From contig CP136064.1 of NCBI GenBank assembly GCA_032622095.1, positions 249,769,827 through 249,833,826 of the forward strand: a DNA stretch of 64,000 nucleotides, read 5' to 3'. The position numbers and the translations under genes were made by a program. Position 1 is the first letter of the stretch. The number at the start of each line of letters is the position of its first letter. The notes under the pieces are model-generated. The model was not told the DNA's origin and did not search any database. It saw only the letters and a program-made list of their open reading frames with translations. This DNA is from Siphonodentalium dalli (Eukaryota > Mollusca > Scaphopoda > Gadilida > Siphonodentaliidae). This document shows, piece by piece, positions 1-12,200 of the stretch.

Positions 1-122
1 TTTGCAAATCAATCGTTTTCAAAACGGTAAAATGTTGATTCCATTATAAACCAGGTTGACGATTTATTTAACAAAATTACCTGTATTTACCCAATATATA
101 AATATATACTCGCTATACTCAC
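1..122 (-). other. Intron downstream of EGF exon 1 (partial)
   Basis: This is the beginning of the long intron that follows EGF exon 1 in transcript direction. It holds the same 13-nt palindrome (14-26) found beside every EGF exon and is cut by the window edge. Confidence 0.7.
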
Positions 123-230
123 ATCTGTTTCCGGTCCATCCAGTGTAGCAATTGCAGGTGTAGTTTCCCATACCGTTATCATAACAAGAGCCGTGATATC
201 CACAAGGGTTATACACGCATGGTGACGTGT
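123..230 (-). CDS. EGF exon 1, type A/B chimera
   Basis: 108 nt. The body is type A (YHGSCYDNGMGNYTCNC), but the last residues are GNR and the donor is the strong GTGAGT of type B, so the 3' part of the exon looks converted by a B copy. Confidence 0.82.
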
Positions 231-3200
231 CTGTTGAAAACAAGGAACCCGGCTTTAAAGTGTGGTTAGTAGATCACAATCTGTACAAGCCTTAATGTTC
301 TTAATAATTCGAATATTAATGTGTTATTGGAAATGTGTGACATTATTGCCATGCGTTTGCTGAATTTGAAGTTCGCCATCAACAGTGATTATTGATATTT
401 AGACGAAAAAGAGTTATGATTCGAAAACAATACATCAAACAATATACCAATAAAGGAAGACGTACCTAATAAGATACACATATAGCTAAAGACTCAGAAA
501 CGCAAACACAACATTGTAGTAATCGTTTCCGCTAAAGTAAATGCAATTTCCAACTTTTATTTTGTTCGGTAGGGAACAGTGATTGCATGTAGGAAATGAT
601 ACTCACAGTTGTTCGTTTGGTTACCTGCAATGTTAGATTGATAGCAAGTGAGTGGTCATCTATGAGTCTGTTGGTGATGTGGACTCATCATATACATTGG
701 TGAAATAAGTAACTAGGCATTATCTCACATGATACTTTAGCGCCCAGTGTGGATGGGTTGATGTATACTATAAATTGATATCCAACTACTGAGGAATCTT
801 AAAACATTATATTAGGAGATTCATGCTGCTGAAAATTAATAGAGTATGGTTAGTGTTAATGCCTAAAACGAGACGCATGACTATAATATAATATTCTTCA
901 CAAAAGCTGTAAGGTCTAAATTCAAAGTGCACAACGAGAACGGAACATACATGTATAACTACCTATAACGGGACATAACCACATTCACGTGATTACATGG
1001 TGTGTATTGTGATTTCAATCACACCATTATCACGAACTATACATATAAATTTTCTTACATGGACGATTTGGTTGAGAATTGGTAATTTTTACTTTTGAGT
1101 ACTTCTGTGATTATCAGCTGACGATATATGGTTATCAGAGTTACATCAATGCTCACAATACATATGATGATTAATTGTTTATTTTAATTTACCTTGCACA
1201 CAGCTTATCTGGGGATGCTTCAGTTTGCCGCAAATCAATCGTTTTCAAAACGGTAAAATGTTGATTCCATTATAAACCAGGTTGACGATTTATTTAACAA
1301 AATGACTTGTATTTTCGCAATATATAAATATATACTCGCCATATTCACAGCTGTGTCCTGTCCATCCAGTGTAGCAATTGCAGGTGTAGTTTCCCATACC
1401 GTTATCATAACAAGAGCCGTGATATCCACAAGGGTTATACACGCATGGTGACGTGTCTGTTGAAAACAAGGAACCCGTCTTTAAAGTGTGGTTAGTAGAT
1501 CACAATCTGTACAAGTCTTAATGTTCTTAATAATTCGAATATTAATGTGTTATTGGAAATGTGTGACATCCTTGCCATGCGTTTGCTGAATTTGAAGTTC
1601 GCCATCAACAGTGATTATTGATATTTAGACGAAAAAGAGTTATGATTCGAAAACAATACATCAAACAATATACCAATAAAGGAAGACGTACCTAATAAGA
1701 TACACATATAGCTAAAGACTCAGAAACGCAAACAAAACATTGTAGTAATCGTTTCCGCTAAAGTAAATGCAATTTCCAACATTTATTTTGTTCGGTAGGG
1801 AACAGTGATTGCATGTAGGAAATGATACTCACAGTTGTTCGTTTGGTTACCTGCAATGGTAGATTGATAGCAAGTGAGTGGTCATCTATGAGTCTGTTGG
1901 TGATGTGGACTCATCGTATAAATTGGTGAAATAAGTAACTAGGCATTATCTCACATGATGGTTTAGCGCCCCGTGTGGATGGGTTGGTGTATACTATAAA
2001 TTGAGATCCAACTACTGAGGAATCTTAAAACATTATATTAGGAGAGTCATGCTGCTGAAAATTAATAGAGTATGGTCAGTGTTAATGCCTAAAACGAGAC
2101 GCATGACTATAATATAATATTCTTAACAAAAGTTGTAAGGACTAAATTCGAAACAATGAACACGTTTAAGCTTATGCGGGGTGTCTCTGTTTGCAAATAA
2201 ATAGTGCCCAAAAAGGTAATTGTGTCATCATTGTTGTCAAAGCGGTCATCTTTAAACGAACAGACTCAAACAAGAAAGAAAATCAAACTCAGTTTTGGAC
2301 ATTTAGTTTTCCAAACCATGCTCCATAATTCCGGGGGGGGGGGTAAATTGCATCGGAATTCTCCAAATATAATTAGATTTAGTTTATGTTGAAACAGGTC
2401 AGTATTCTTGAGAAGTAACACGGTTGTAAAACAATCTGAAATCTTTTCGTTCAGCCCATGCCGATATTCTATGGTATGGCCTACATACATTTCCAATAAT
2501 ATGTGTTTGTAGATTCCAAATTGTGCTAGTTATTAAAACTAGAAAGATAATCTTTCAACTACGAATTGTACTCGTAGTTTGTGAGCATTATGTCATATTA
2601 CGTAATCCCAGTGGCTGCAGACTGGCCGTCATCAGCCAATTAATTAATGCATGTATTTATATAACACGATATCTACGCTCCATGTCCATTGATACTGACA
2701 TGACTTAATATCGTGCCAAATTGACGACGAGAATATTTTATCTAATTACTTCAAATTAGGCTCCTTTTGGTGCTGAAATTCGCTTCTTTGAAAAAATGCA
2801 CACCGAGAACGGAACATACATGTATAACTACCTATAACGGGACATAACCGCATTCAAGTGATTATATAGTGTGTATTGTGATTTCAACCACTCCATTGTC
2901 ACGAACTATAAATATAAATTTTCTTAAATGGACGATTTGGTTGAGAATTGGTAATTTTTACGCTTGAGTACTTCTGTGGTTATCAGCTATCGATATATGG
3001 TTATCAGAGTTACATCAATGCTCACAATACATATGATGAATAATTGTTTATTTTAATTTACCTTGCACACAGGTTATCTGGGGATGCTTCAGTTTGCAAA
3101 TCAATCGTTTTCAAAACGGTAAAATGTTGATTCCATTATAAACCAGGTTGACGATTTATTTAACAAAATGACTTGTATTTTCGCAATATATAAATATATA

Positions 3201-6200
3201 CTCGCCATATTCACAGCTGTGTCCTGTCCATCCAGTGTAGCAATTGCAGGTGTAGTTTCCCATACCGTTATCATAACAAGAGCCGTGATATCCACAAGGG
3301 TTATACACGCATGGTGACGTGTCTGTTGAAAACAAGGAACCCGGCTTTAAAGTGTGGTTAGTAGATCACAATCTGTACAAGCCTTAATGTTCTTAATAAT
3401 TCGAATATTAATGTGTTATTGGAAATGTGTGACATTATTGCCATGCGTTTGCTGAATTTGAAGTTCGCCATCAACAGTGATTATTGATATTTAGACGAAA
3501 AAGAGTTATGATTCGAAAACAATACATCAAACAATATACCAATAAAGGAAGACGTACCTAATAAGATACACATATAGCTAAAGACTCAGAAACGCAAACA
3601 CAACATTGTAGTAATCGTTTCCGCTAAAGTAAATGCAATTTCCAACTTTTATTTTGTTCGGTAGGGAACAGTGATTGCATGTAGGAAATGATACTCACAG
3701 TTGTTCGTTTGGTTACCTGCAATGGTAGATTGATAGCAAGTGAGTGGTCATCTATGAGTCTGTTGGTGATGTGGACTCATCGTATAAATTGGTGAAATAA
3801 GTAACTAGGCATTATCTCACATGATGGTTTAGCGCCCCGTGTGGATGGGTTGGTGTATACTATAAATTGAGATCCAACTACTGAGGAATCTTAAAACATA
3901 TTAGGAGATTCATGCTGCTGAAAATTAATAGAGCATGGTCAGTTTTAATGCCTAATACGAGACGCATGACTATAATATAATATTCTTCACAAAAGCTGTA
4001 AGGACTAAATTCGAAACAATGAACACGTTTAAGGTTATGCGGGGTGTCTCTGTTTGCGAATAAATCGTGCTCAAAAAGGTAATTGTGTCAACATTGTTGT
4101 CAAAGCGGTAATCTTTAAAGGCGCGTGCGGCCTTAATTATCGAAAATATTCATATTTGTTCCAAACACCGTAAACAGAAAAACATTAAAACGCATACAGT
4201 TCCGTTCATATATACCATGACCATCGCGTAAACAGCATGTTATCACAAAGACCTACTATATTTTACCTAAGCAAGAGCCTGATTGTGTTACAGAAGACAA
4301 CACAATGCTACTGGCTAATCACACATAAATGGCATAAACGCTCTTTATTAGTTCCATATCAGGTATTCACCAACAAAGAACGCTCTTTATGTTTACCATC
4401 ATAATATAAACAAACACCAGAAAAGTTACTTTTTATGCTTTTGTTTACATAACAATGGTCAAACATATGACCATAACATACTGTTTATGCGATTTTACTT
4501 ATTTGTATACGGACAAAGTCTATCTACATTTTTATGTTCTTTCTGTTTGTGGCGGTTTTTGACGGGTGGAGATATTTTCACAGGATACCCACCGCCAAGG
4601 CCAACCGTGTCTTTAAACGAACAGACTCAAACAAGAAAGAAAATCAAACTCAGTTTTGGACATTTAGTTTTCCAAACCATGCTCCATAATTCCGGGGGGG
4701 GGGGGGGTAAATTGCATCGGAATTCTCCAAAAATAATTAGATTTAGTTTATGTTCAAAGAGGTCAGTATTCTTGAAAAGTAACACGGTTGTGAAACAATC
4801 TGAAATCTGTTCGTTCAGCCATGCCGATATTCTATGGTATGGCCTACATACATTTACAAATATTTAAAGATACGTAGATACGTGGATAGACAACTTTTTA
4901 CTCCAAACTGGGTGTTCGCACCATTAATATGTGTTTGTATATTCCATATTGTGCTAGTTATTAAAACTGGAAAGATAATCTTTCAACTACGAATTGTACT
5001 CGTAGTTTGTGAGCATTATGTCATATTACGTAATCCCAGTGGCTGCAGTCTGGCCGCCATCAGCCAATTAAGTAATGCATGTATTTATGTAACAACACGA
5101 TATCTACGCTCCATGCCCATTGATACTGACATGACTTAATATCCGGCCAAATTGACCACGTGAATATATTATATAATTACTTCAACATAGGCTCCTTTTT
5201 GTGCTGAAATTCGCTGCTATGAAAAAATGCACACCGAGAACGGAACATACATGTATAACTACCTATAACGAGACGTAACGGCATTCACGCACGTGATTAC
5301 ATAGTGTGTATTGTGATTTCAATCACACCATCGTCACGAACTATAAATATTAATTTTCTTACATGGACGATTTGGTTGAGAATTGGTAATTTTTACTTTT
5401 GAGTACTTCTGTGATTATCAGCTATCGATATATGGTTATCAGAGTTACATCAATGCTCACAATACATATGATGAATAATTGTTTATTTTAATTTACCTTG
5501 CACACAGCTTATCTGGGGATGCTTCAGTTTGCAAATCAATCGTTTTCAAAACGGTAAAATGTTGATTCCATTATAAACCAGGTTGACGATTTATTTAACA
5601 AAATGACCTGTATTTACCCAATATATAAATATATACTCGCTATACTCACATCTGTTTCCGGTCCATCCAGTGTAGCAATAGCAGGTGTAGTTTCCGTCCA
5701 TACTGTTATCACCGCAAGAGCCGTGATCTCCACAAGGGTTATACACGCATGGTGACGTGTCTGTTGAAAACAAGGAACCCGGCTTTAAAGTGTGGTTAAT
5801 TGATCACAATCTGTTCAAGTCTTAATGTTCTTAATAACTCGAATATTGATGTGTTATTGGAAATGTGTGACATTCTTACCATGCGTTTGCTGAATTTGAC
5901 GTTCGCGTCAACAGTGATTATTGATATTTAGACTAAAACGAGTTATGATTCGAAAACAATCCATCAAACAATATACTAATAAAGGAACACATCCCTAATA
6001 AGATACCCATATAGCTAAAGACTCAGAAACGCAAACAAAACATTGTAGTAATCGTTTCCGCTAAAGTAAATGCAATTTCCAACTTTTATTTTGTTCGGTA
6101 GGGAACAGTGATTGCATGTAGGAAATGATACTCACAGTTGTTCGTTTGGTTACCTGCAATGTTAGATTGATAGCAAGTGAGTGGTCATCTATGAGTCTGT

Positions 6201-9200
6201 TGGTGATGTGGACTCATCGTATAAATTGGTGAAATAAGTAACTAGGCATTATCTCACATGATGGTTTAGCGCCCCGTGTGGATGGGTTGGTGTATACTAT
6301 AAATTGAGATCCAACTACTGAGGAATCTTAAAACATTATATTAGGAGAGTCATGCTGCTGAAAATTAATAGAGTATGGTCAGTGTTAATGCCTAAAACGA
6401 GACGCATGACTATAATATAATATTCTTAACAAAAGTTGTAAGGACTAAATTCGAAACAATGAACACGTTTAAGCTTATGCGGGGTGTCTCTGTTTGCAAA
6501 TAAATAGTGCCCAAAAAGGTAATTGTGTCATCATTGTTGTCAAAGCGGTCATCTTTAAACGAACAGACTCAAACAAGAAAGAAAATCAAACTCAGTTTTG
6601 GACATTTAGTTTTCCAAACCATGCGCCATAATTCCGGGGGGGGGGAGGTAAATTGCATCGGAATTCTCCAAATATAATTAGATTTAGTTTATGTTGAAAC
6701 AGGTCAGTATTCTTGAGAAGTAACACGGTTGTAAAACAATCTGAAATCTTTTCGTTCAGCCCATGCCGATATTCTATGGTATGGCCTACATACATTTCCA
6801 ATAATATGTGTTTGTAGATTCCATATTGTGCTAGTTATTAAAACTAGAAAGATAATCTTTCAACTACGAATTGTACTCGTAGTTTGTGAGCATTATGTCA
6901 TATTACGTAATCCCAGTGGCTGCAGACTGGCCGTCATCAGCCAATTAATTAATGCATGTATTTATATAACACGATATCTACGCTCCATGCCCATTGATAC
7001 TGACATGACTTAATATCGTGCCAAATTGACGACGAGAATATTTTATCTAATTACTTCAAATTAGGCTCCTTTTGGTGCTGAAATTCGCTTCTTTGAAAAA
7101 ATGCACACCGAGAACGGAACATACATGTATAACTACCTATAACGGGACATAACCGCATTCAAGTGATTATATAGTGTGTATTGTGATTTCAACCACACCA
7201 TTGTCACGAACTATAAATATAAATTTTCTTACATGGACGATTTGGTTGAGAATTGGTAATTTTTACGCTTGAGTACTTATGTGGTTATCAGCTATCGATA
7301 TATGGTTATCAGAGTTACATCAATGCTCACAATACATATGATGAATAATTTTTTATTTTAATTTACCTTGCACACAGCTTATCTTGGGATGCTTCAGTTT
7401 GCAAATCAATCGTTTTCAAAACGGTAAAATGTTGATTCCATTATAAACAAGGTTGACGTTTCATTTAACAAAATGATTTATACTCGCCATACTCACATCT
7501 GTTTCCGGTCCATCCAGTGTAGCAATAGCAGGTGTAGTTTCCGTCCATACCGTTATCACCACAAGAGCCGTGATCTCCACAAGGGTTATACACGCATGGT
7601 GACGTGTCTGTTGAAAACAAGGAACCCGGCTTTAAAGTGTGGTTAATTGATCACAATCTGTACAAGTCTTAATGTTCTTAATAACTCGAATATTAATGTG
7701 TTATTGGAAATGTGTGACATTCTTACCATGCGTTTGCTGAATTTGAAGTTCGCGTCAACAGTGATTATTGATATTTAGACTAAAATGAGTTATGATTCGT
7801 CACAATACATCAAACAATATACTAATAAAGGAAGACGTACCTAATAAGATACCCACATAGCTAAAGGCTCAGAAACTTAAACAACACATTTTAGTAACCG
7901 TTTCCGCTAAAGTAAATGCAATTTCCAACTTTTATTTTGTTCGGTAGGGAATAGTGATTGCATGTAGGAAATGATACTCACAGTTGTTCGTTTGGTTACC
8001 TGCAATGTTAGATTGATAGCAAGTGAGTGGTCATCTATGAGTCTGTTGGTGATGTGGACTCATCATATAAATTGGTGAAATAAGTAACTAGGCATTATCT
8101 CACATGATAGTTTAGCGCCCAGTGTGGATGGGTTGGTGTATACTATAAATTGAGATCCAACTACTGAGGAATCTTAAATCATATTAGGAGATTCATGCTG
8201 CTGAAAATTAATAGAGTATGGTCAGTTTTAATGCCTATTACGAGACGCATGACTATAATATAATATTCTTCACAAAAGCTGTAAGGACTAAATTCGAAAC
8301 AATGAACACGTTTAAGCTTATGTGGGGTGTCTCTGTTTGCGAATAAATCGTGCTCAAAAAGGTAATTGTGTCAACATTGTTGTCAAAGCGGTAATCTTTA
8401 AACGAACAGACTCAAACAAGAAAGAAAATCAAACTCAGTTTTGGACATTTAGTTTTCCAAACCATGCTCCATAATTCCGGGGGGGGGGGTAAATTGCATC
8501 GGAATTCTCCAAAAATAATTAGATTTAGTTTATGTTCAAACAGGTCAGTATTCTTGAAAAGTAACACGGTTGTGAAACAATCTGAAATCTTTTCGTTCAG
8601 CCAATGCCGATATTCTATGGTATGGCCTACATACATTTACAAATATTTAAAGATACGTAGATACGTGGATAGACAACTTTTTACTCCAAACTGGGTGTTC
8701 GCACCATTAATATTTGTTTGTATATTCCATATTGTGCTAGTTATTAAAACTGGAAAGATAATCTTTCAACTACGAATTGTACTCGTAGTTTGTGAGCATT
8801 ATGTCATATTACGTAATCCCAGTGGCTGCAGTCTGGCCGTCATCAGCCAATTAATTAATGCATGTATTTATGTAACAACACGATATCTACGCTCCATGCC
8901 CATTGATACTGACATGACTTAATATCCGGCCAAATTGACCACGTGAATATATTATATAATTACTTCAACATAGGCTCCTTTTTGTGCTGAAATTCGCTGC
9001 TATGAAAAAATGCACACCGAGAACGGAACATACATGTATAACTACCTATAACGAGACGTAACGGCATTCACGTGATTACATAGTGTGTATTGTGATTTCA
9101 ATCACACCATCGTCACGAACTATAAATATTAATTTTCTTACATGGACGATTTGGTTGAGAATTGGTAATTTTTACTTTTGAGTACTTCTGTGATTATCAG

Positions 9201-12200
9201 CTATCGATATATGGTTATCAGAGTTACATCAATGCTCACAATACATATGATGAATAATTGTTTATTTTAATTTACCTTGCACACAGCTTATCTGGGGATG
9301 CTTCAGTTTGCAAATCAATCGTTTTCAAAACGGTAAAATGTTGATTCCATTATAAACCAGGTTGACGATTTATTTAACAAAATGACCTGTATTTACCCAA
9401 TATATAAATATATACTCGCTATACTCACATCTGTTTCCGGTCCATCCAGTGTAGCAATAGCAGGTGTAGTTTCCGTCCATACTGTTATCACCGCAAGAGC
9501 CGTGATCTCCACAAGGGTTATTCACGCATGGTGACGTGTCTGTTGAAAACAAGGAACCCGGCTTTAAAGTGTGGTTAATTGATCACAATCTGTACAAGTC
9601 TTAATGTTCTTAATAACTCGAATATTAATGTGTTATTGGAAATGTGTGACATTCTTACCATGCGTTTGCTGAATTTGACGTTCGCGTCAACAGTGATTAT
9701 TGATATTTAGACTAAAAAGAGTTATGATTCGAAAACAATCCATCAAACAATATACTAATAAAGGAACACATTCCTAATAAGATACCCATATAGCTAAAGA
9801 CTCAGAAACGCAAACAAAACATTGTAGTAATCGTTTCCGCTAAAGTAAATGCAATTTCCAACTTTTATTTTGTTCGGTAGGGAACAGTGATTGCATGTAG
9901 GAAATGATACTCACAGATGTTCGTTTGGTTACCTGCAATGTTAGATTGATAGCAAGTGAGTGGTCATCTATGAGTCTGTTGGTGATGTGGACTCATCATA
10001 TAAATTGGTGAAATAAGTAACTAGGCATTATCTCACATGATACTTTAGCACCCAGTGTGGATGGGTTGATGTATACTATAAATTGATATCCAACTACTGA
10101 GGAATCTTAAAACATTATATTAGGAGATTCATGCTGCTGAAAATTAATAGAGTATGGTTAGTGTTAATGCCTAAAACGAGACGCATGACTATAATATAAT
10201 ATTCTTCACAAAAGCTGTAAGGTCTAAATTCAAAGTGCACAACGAGAACGGAACATACATGTATAACTACCTATAACGGGACATAACCACATTCACGTGA
10301 TTACATGGTGTGTATTGTGATTTCAATCACACCATTATCACGAACTATAAATATAAATTTTCTTACATGGACGATTTGGTTGAGAATTGGTAATTTTTAC
10401 TTTTGAGTACTTCTGTGATTATCAGCTGACGATATATGGTTATCAGAGTTACACCAATTCTCACAATACATATGATGATTAATTGTTTATTTTAATTTAC
10501 CTTGCACACAGCTTATCTGGGGATGCTTCAGTTTGCCGCAAATCAATCGTTTTCAAAACGGTAAAATGTTGATTCCATTATAAACCAGGTTGACGATTTA
10601 TTTAACAAAATGACTTGTATTTTCGCAATATATAAATATATACTCGCCATATTCACAGCTGTGTCCTGTCCATCCAGTGTAGCAATTGCAGGTGTAGTTT
10701 CCCATACCGTTATCATAACAAGAGCCGTGATATCCACAAGGGTTATACACGCATGGTGACGTGTCTGTTGAAAACAAGGAACCCGGCTTTAAAGTGTGGT
10801 TAGTAGATCACAATCTGTACAAGCCTTAATGTTCTTAATAATTCGAATATTAATGTGTTATTGGAAATGTGTGACATTATTGCCATGCGTTTGCTGAATT
10901 TGAAGTTCGCCATCAACAGTGATTATTGATATTTAGACGAAAAAGAGTTATGATTCGAAAACAATACATCAAACAATATACCAATAAAGGAAGACGTACC
11001 TAATAAGATACACATATAGCTAAAGACTCAGAAACGCAAACAAAACATTGTAGTAATCGTTTCCGCTAAAGTAAATGCAATTTCCAACATTTATTTTGTT
11101 CGGTAGGGAACAGTGATTGCATGTAGGAAATGATACTCACAGTTGTTCGTTTGGTTACCTGCAATGGTAGATTGATAGCAAGTGAGTGGTCATCTATGAG
11201 TCTGTTGGTGATGTGGACTCATCGTATAAATTGGTGAAATAAGTAACTAGGCATTATCTCACATGATGGTTTAGCGCCCCGTGTGGATGGGTTGGTGTAT
11301 ACTATAAATTGAGATCCAACTACTGAGGAATCTTAAAACATTATATTAGGAGAGTCATGCTGCTGAAAATTAATAGAGTATGGTCAGTGTTAATGCCTAA
11401 AACGAGACGCATGACTATAATATAATATTCTTAACAAAAGTTGTAAGGACTAAATTCGAAACAATGAACACGTTTAAGCTTATGCGGGGTGTCTCTGTTT
11501 GCAAATAAATCGTGCCCAAAAAGGTAATTGTGTCATCATTGTTGTCAAAGCGGTCATCTTTAAACGAACAGACTCAAACAAGAAAGAAAATCAAACTCAG
11601 TTTTGGACATTTAGTTTTCCAAACCATGCGCCATAATTCCGGAGGGGGGGGGGGGGGTAAGTTGCATCGGAATTCTCCAAATATAATTAGATTTAGTTTA
11701 TGTTGAAACAGGTCAGTATTCTTGAGAAGTAACACGGTTGTAAAACAATCTGAAATCTTTTCGTTCAGCCCATGCCGATATTCTATGGTATGGCCTACAT
11801 ACATTTCCAATAATATGTGTTTGTAGATTCCATATTGTGCTAGTTATTAAAACTAGAAAGATAATCTTTCAACTACGAATTGTACTCGTAGTTTGTGAGC
11901 ATTATGTCATATTACGTAATCCCAGTGGCTGCAGACTGGCCGTCATCAGCCAATTAATTAATGCATGTATTTATATAACACGATATCTACGCTCCATGCC
12001 CATTGATACTGCCATGACATAATATCGTGCCAAATTGACGACGAGAATATTTTATCTAATTACTTCAAATTAGGCTCCTTTTGGTGCTGAAATTCGCTTC
12101 TTTGAAAAAATGCACACCGAGAACGGAACATACATGTATAACTACCTATAACGGGACATAACCGCATTCAAGTGATTATATAGTGTGTATTGTGATTTCA

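Larger units (their letters stand above)
123..1348 (-). repeat. Array unit 1, class S
   Basis: 1,226 bp. Exon pair plus the short 724-bp intron; the roughly 640-bp block with the G tract is missing, with the junction near 920-930 in TAAATTCAAAGTGCAC. Confidence 0.9.
1349..3214 (-). repeat. Array unit 2, class M (M1 subtype)
   Basis: 1,866 bp with a 1,364-bp long intron. Carries the M1 markers GCGCCCCGTG and TTAACAAAAGTTG. G tract of 11. An exon-free stretch from 1851 to 3214 holds only intron. Confidence 0.9.
3215..5649 (-). repeat. Array unit 3, class L carrying a transposon
   Basis: 2,435 bp: an L unit of about 1.93 kb plus a 498-bp net insertion. The microexon side has M1 markers (GCGCCCCGTG) and the rest is L, so the unit is a hybrid. 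G tract of 14. Confidence 0.9.
5650..7496 (-). repeat. Array unit 4, class M (M1)
   Basis: 1,847 bp; shorter because about 23 bp are missing next to EGF exon 5 (around 7480). G tract of 10 followed by AGG. Confidence 0.9.
7497..9428 (-). repeat. Array unit 5, class L
   Basis: 1,932 bp with a 1,429-bp long intron. G tract of 11. Shares private markers TTATGTGGGG (about 8320) and CTTAAATCATATT (about 8173) with unit 35. Confidence 0.9.
9429..10656 (-). repeat. Array unit 6, class S
   Basis: 1,228 bp, first member of the 5.04 kb S+M+L block. Confidence 0.9.

Noticed and set aside
1235-1429. Minus-strand frame MDITALVMITVWETT over type A units.
   Set aside because: It is an out-of-phase reading of the type A EGF exon; the EGF frame has the six-cysteine pattern and proper splice sites.
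2266-2496. Minus-strand frames beginning MEMYVGHTIEY with a poly-Pro stretch, one per M or L unit.
   Set aside because: Poly-Pro is the G tract read backwards and the C-terminal frame changes with its length. No splice signals or domain support.
5495-5531. Possible second microexon with donor GCAAG|GTAAAT and acceptor TCCCCAG or TGAAG on the minus strand, present in nearly all units.
   Set aside because: 16 or 25 nt breaks the frame and reaches TAA in the following microexon. It could be a poison exon, but nothing else supports that.
5591-5773. The 60-codon minus-strand frames MFSTDTSPC... taken as complete small EGF proteins.
   Set aside because: Their first codons and last 16 or so codons read through the acceptor (TTTTCAACAG) and donor (GTGAGT) into intron; the Met is fortuitous. 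The exon is 111 nt.
5828-5945. Possible extra exon between microexon and EGF exon, with acceptor CTTTTTAG and donor ATG|GTAAGA on the minus strand.
   Set aside because: It would be 53 nt and break the phase-1 chain, and the donor is GGCAAT in type A units.
8464-8922. Plus-strand open frame of about 152 codons in L units, with a hydrophobic stretch and a poly-Gly start (also near 49278, 54944, 59969 and 61897).
   Set aside because: It lies in the long intron, its N-terminal part depends on the slippery G tract length, and M and S units lack it. No recognisable domain; a chance frame repeated with the array.
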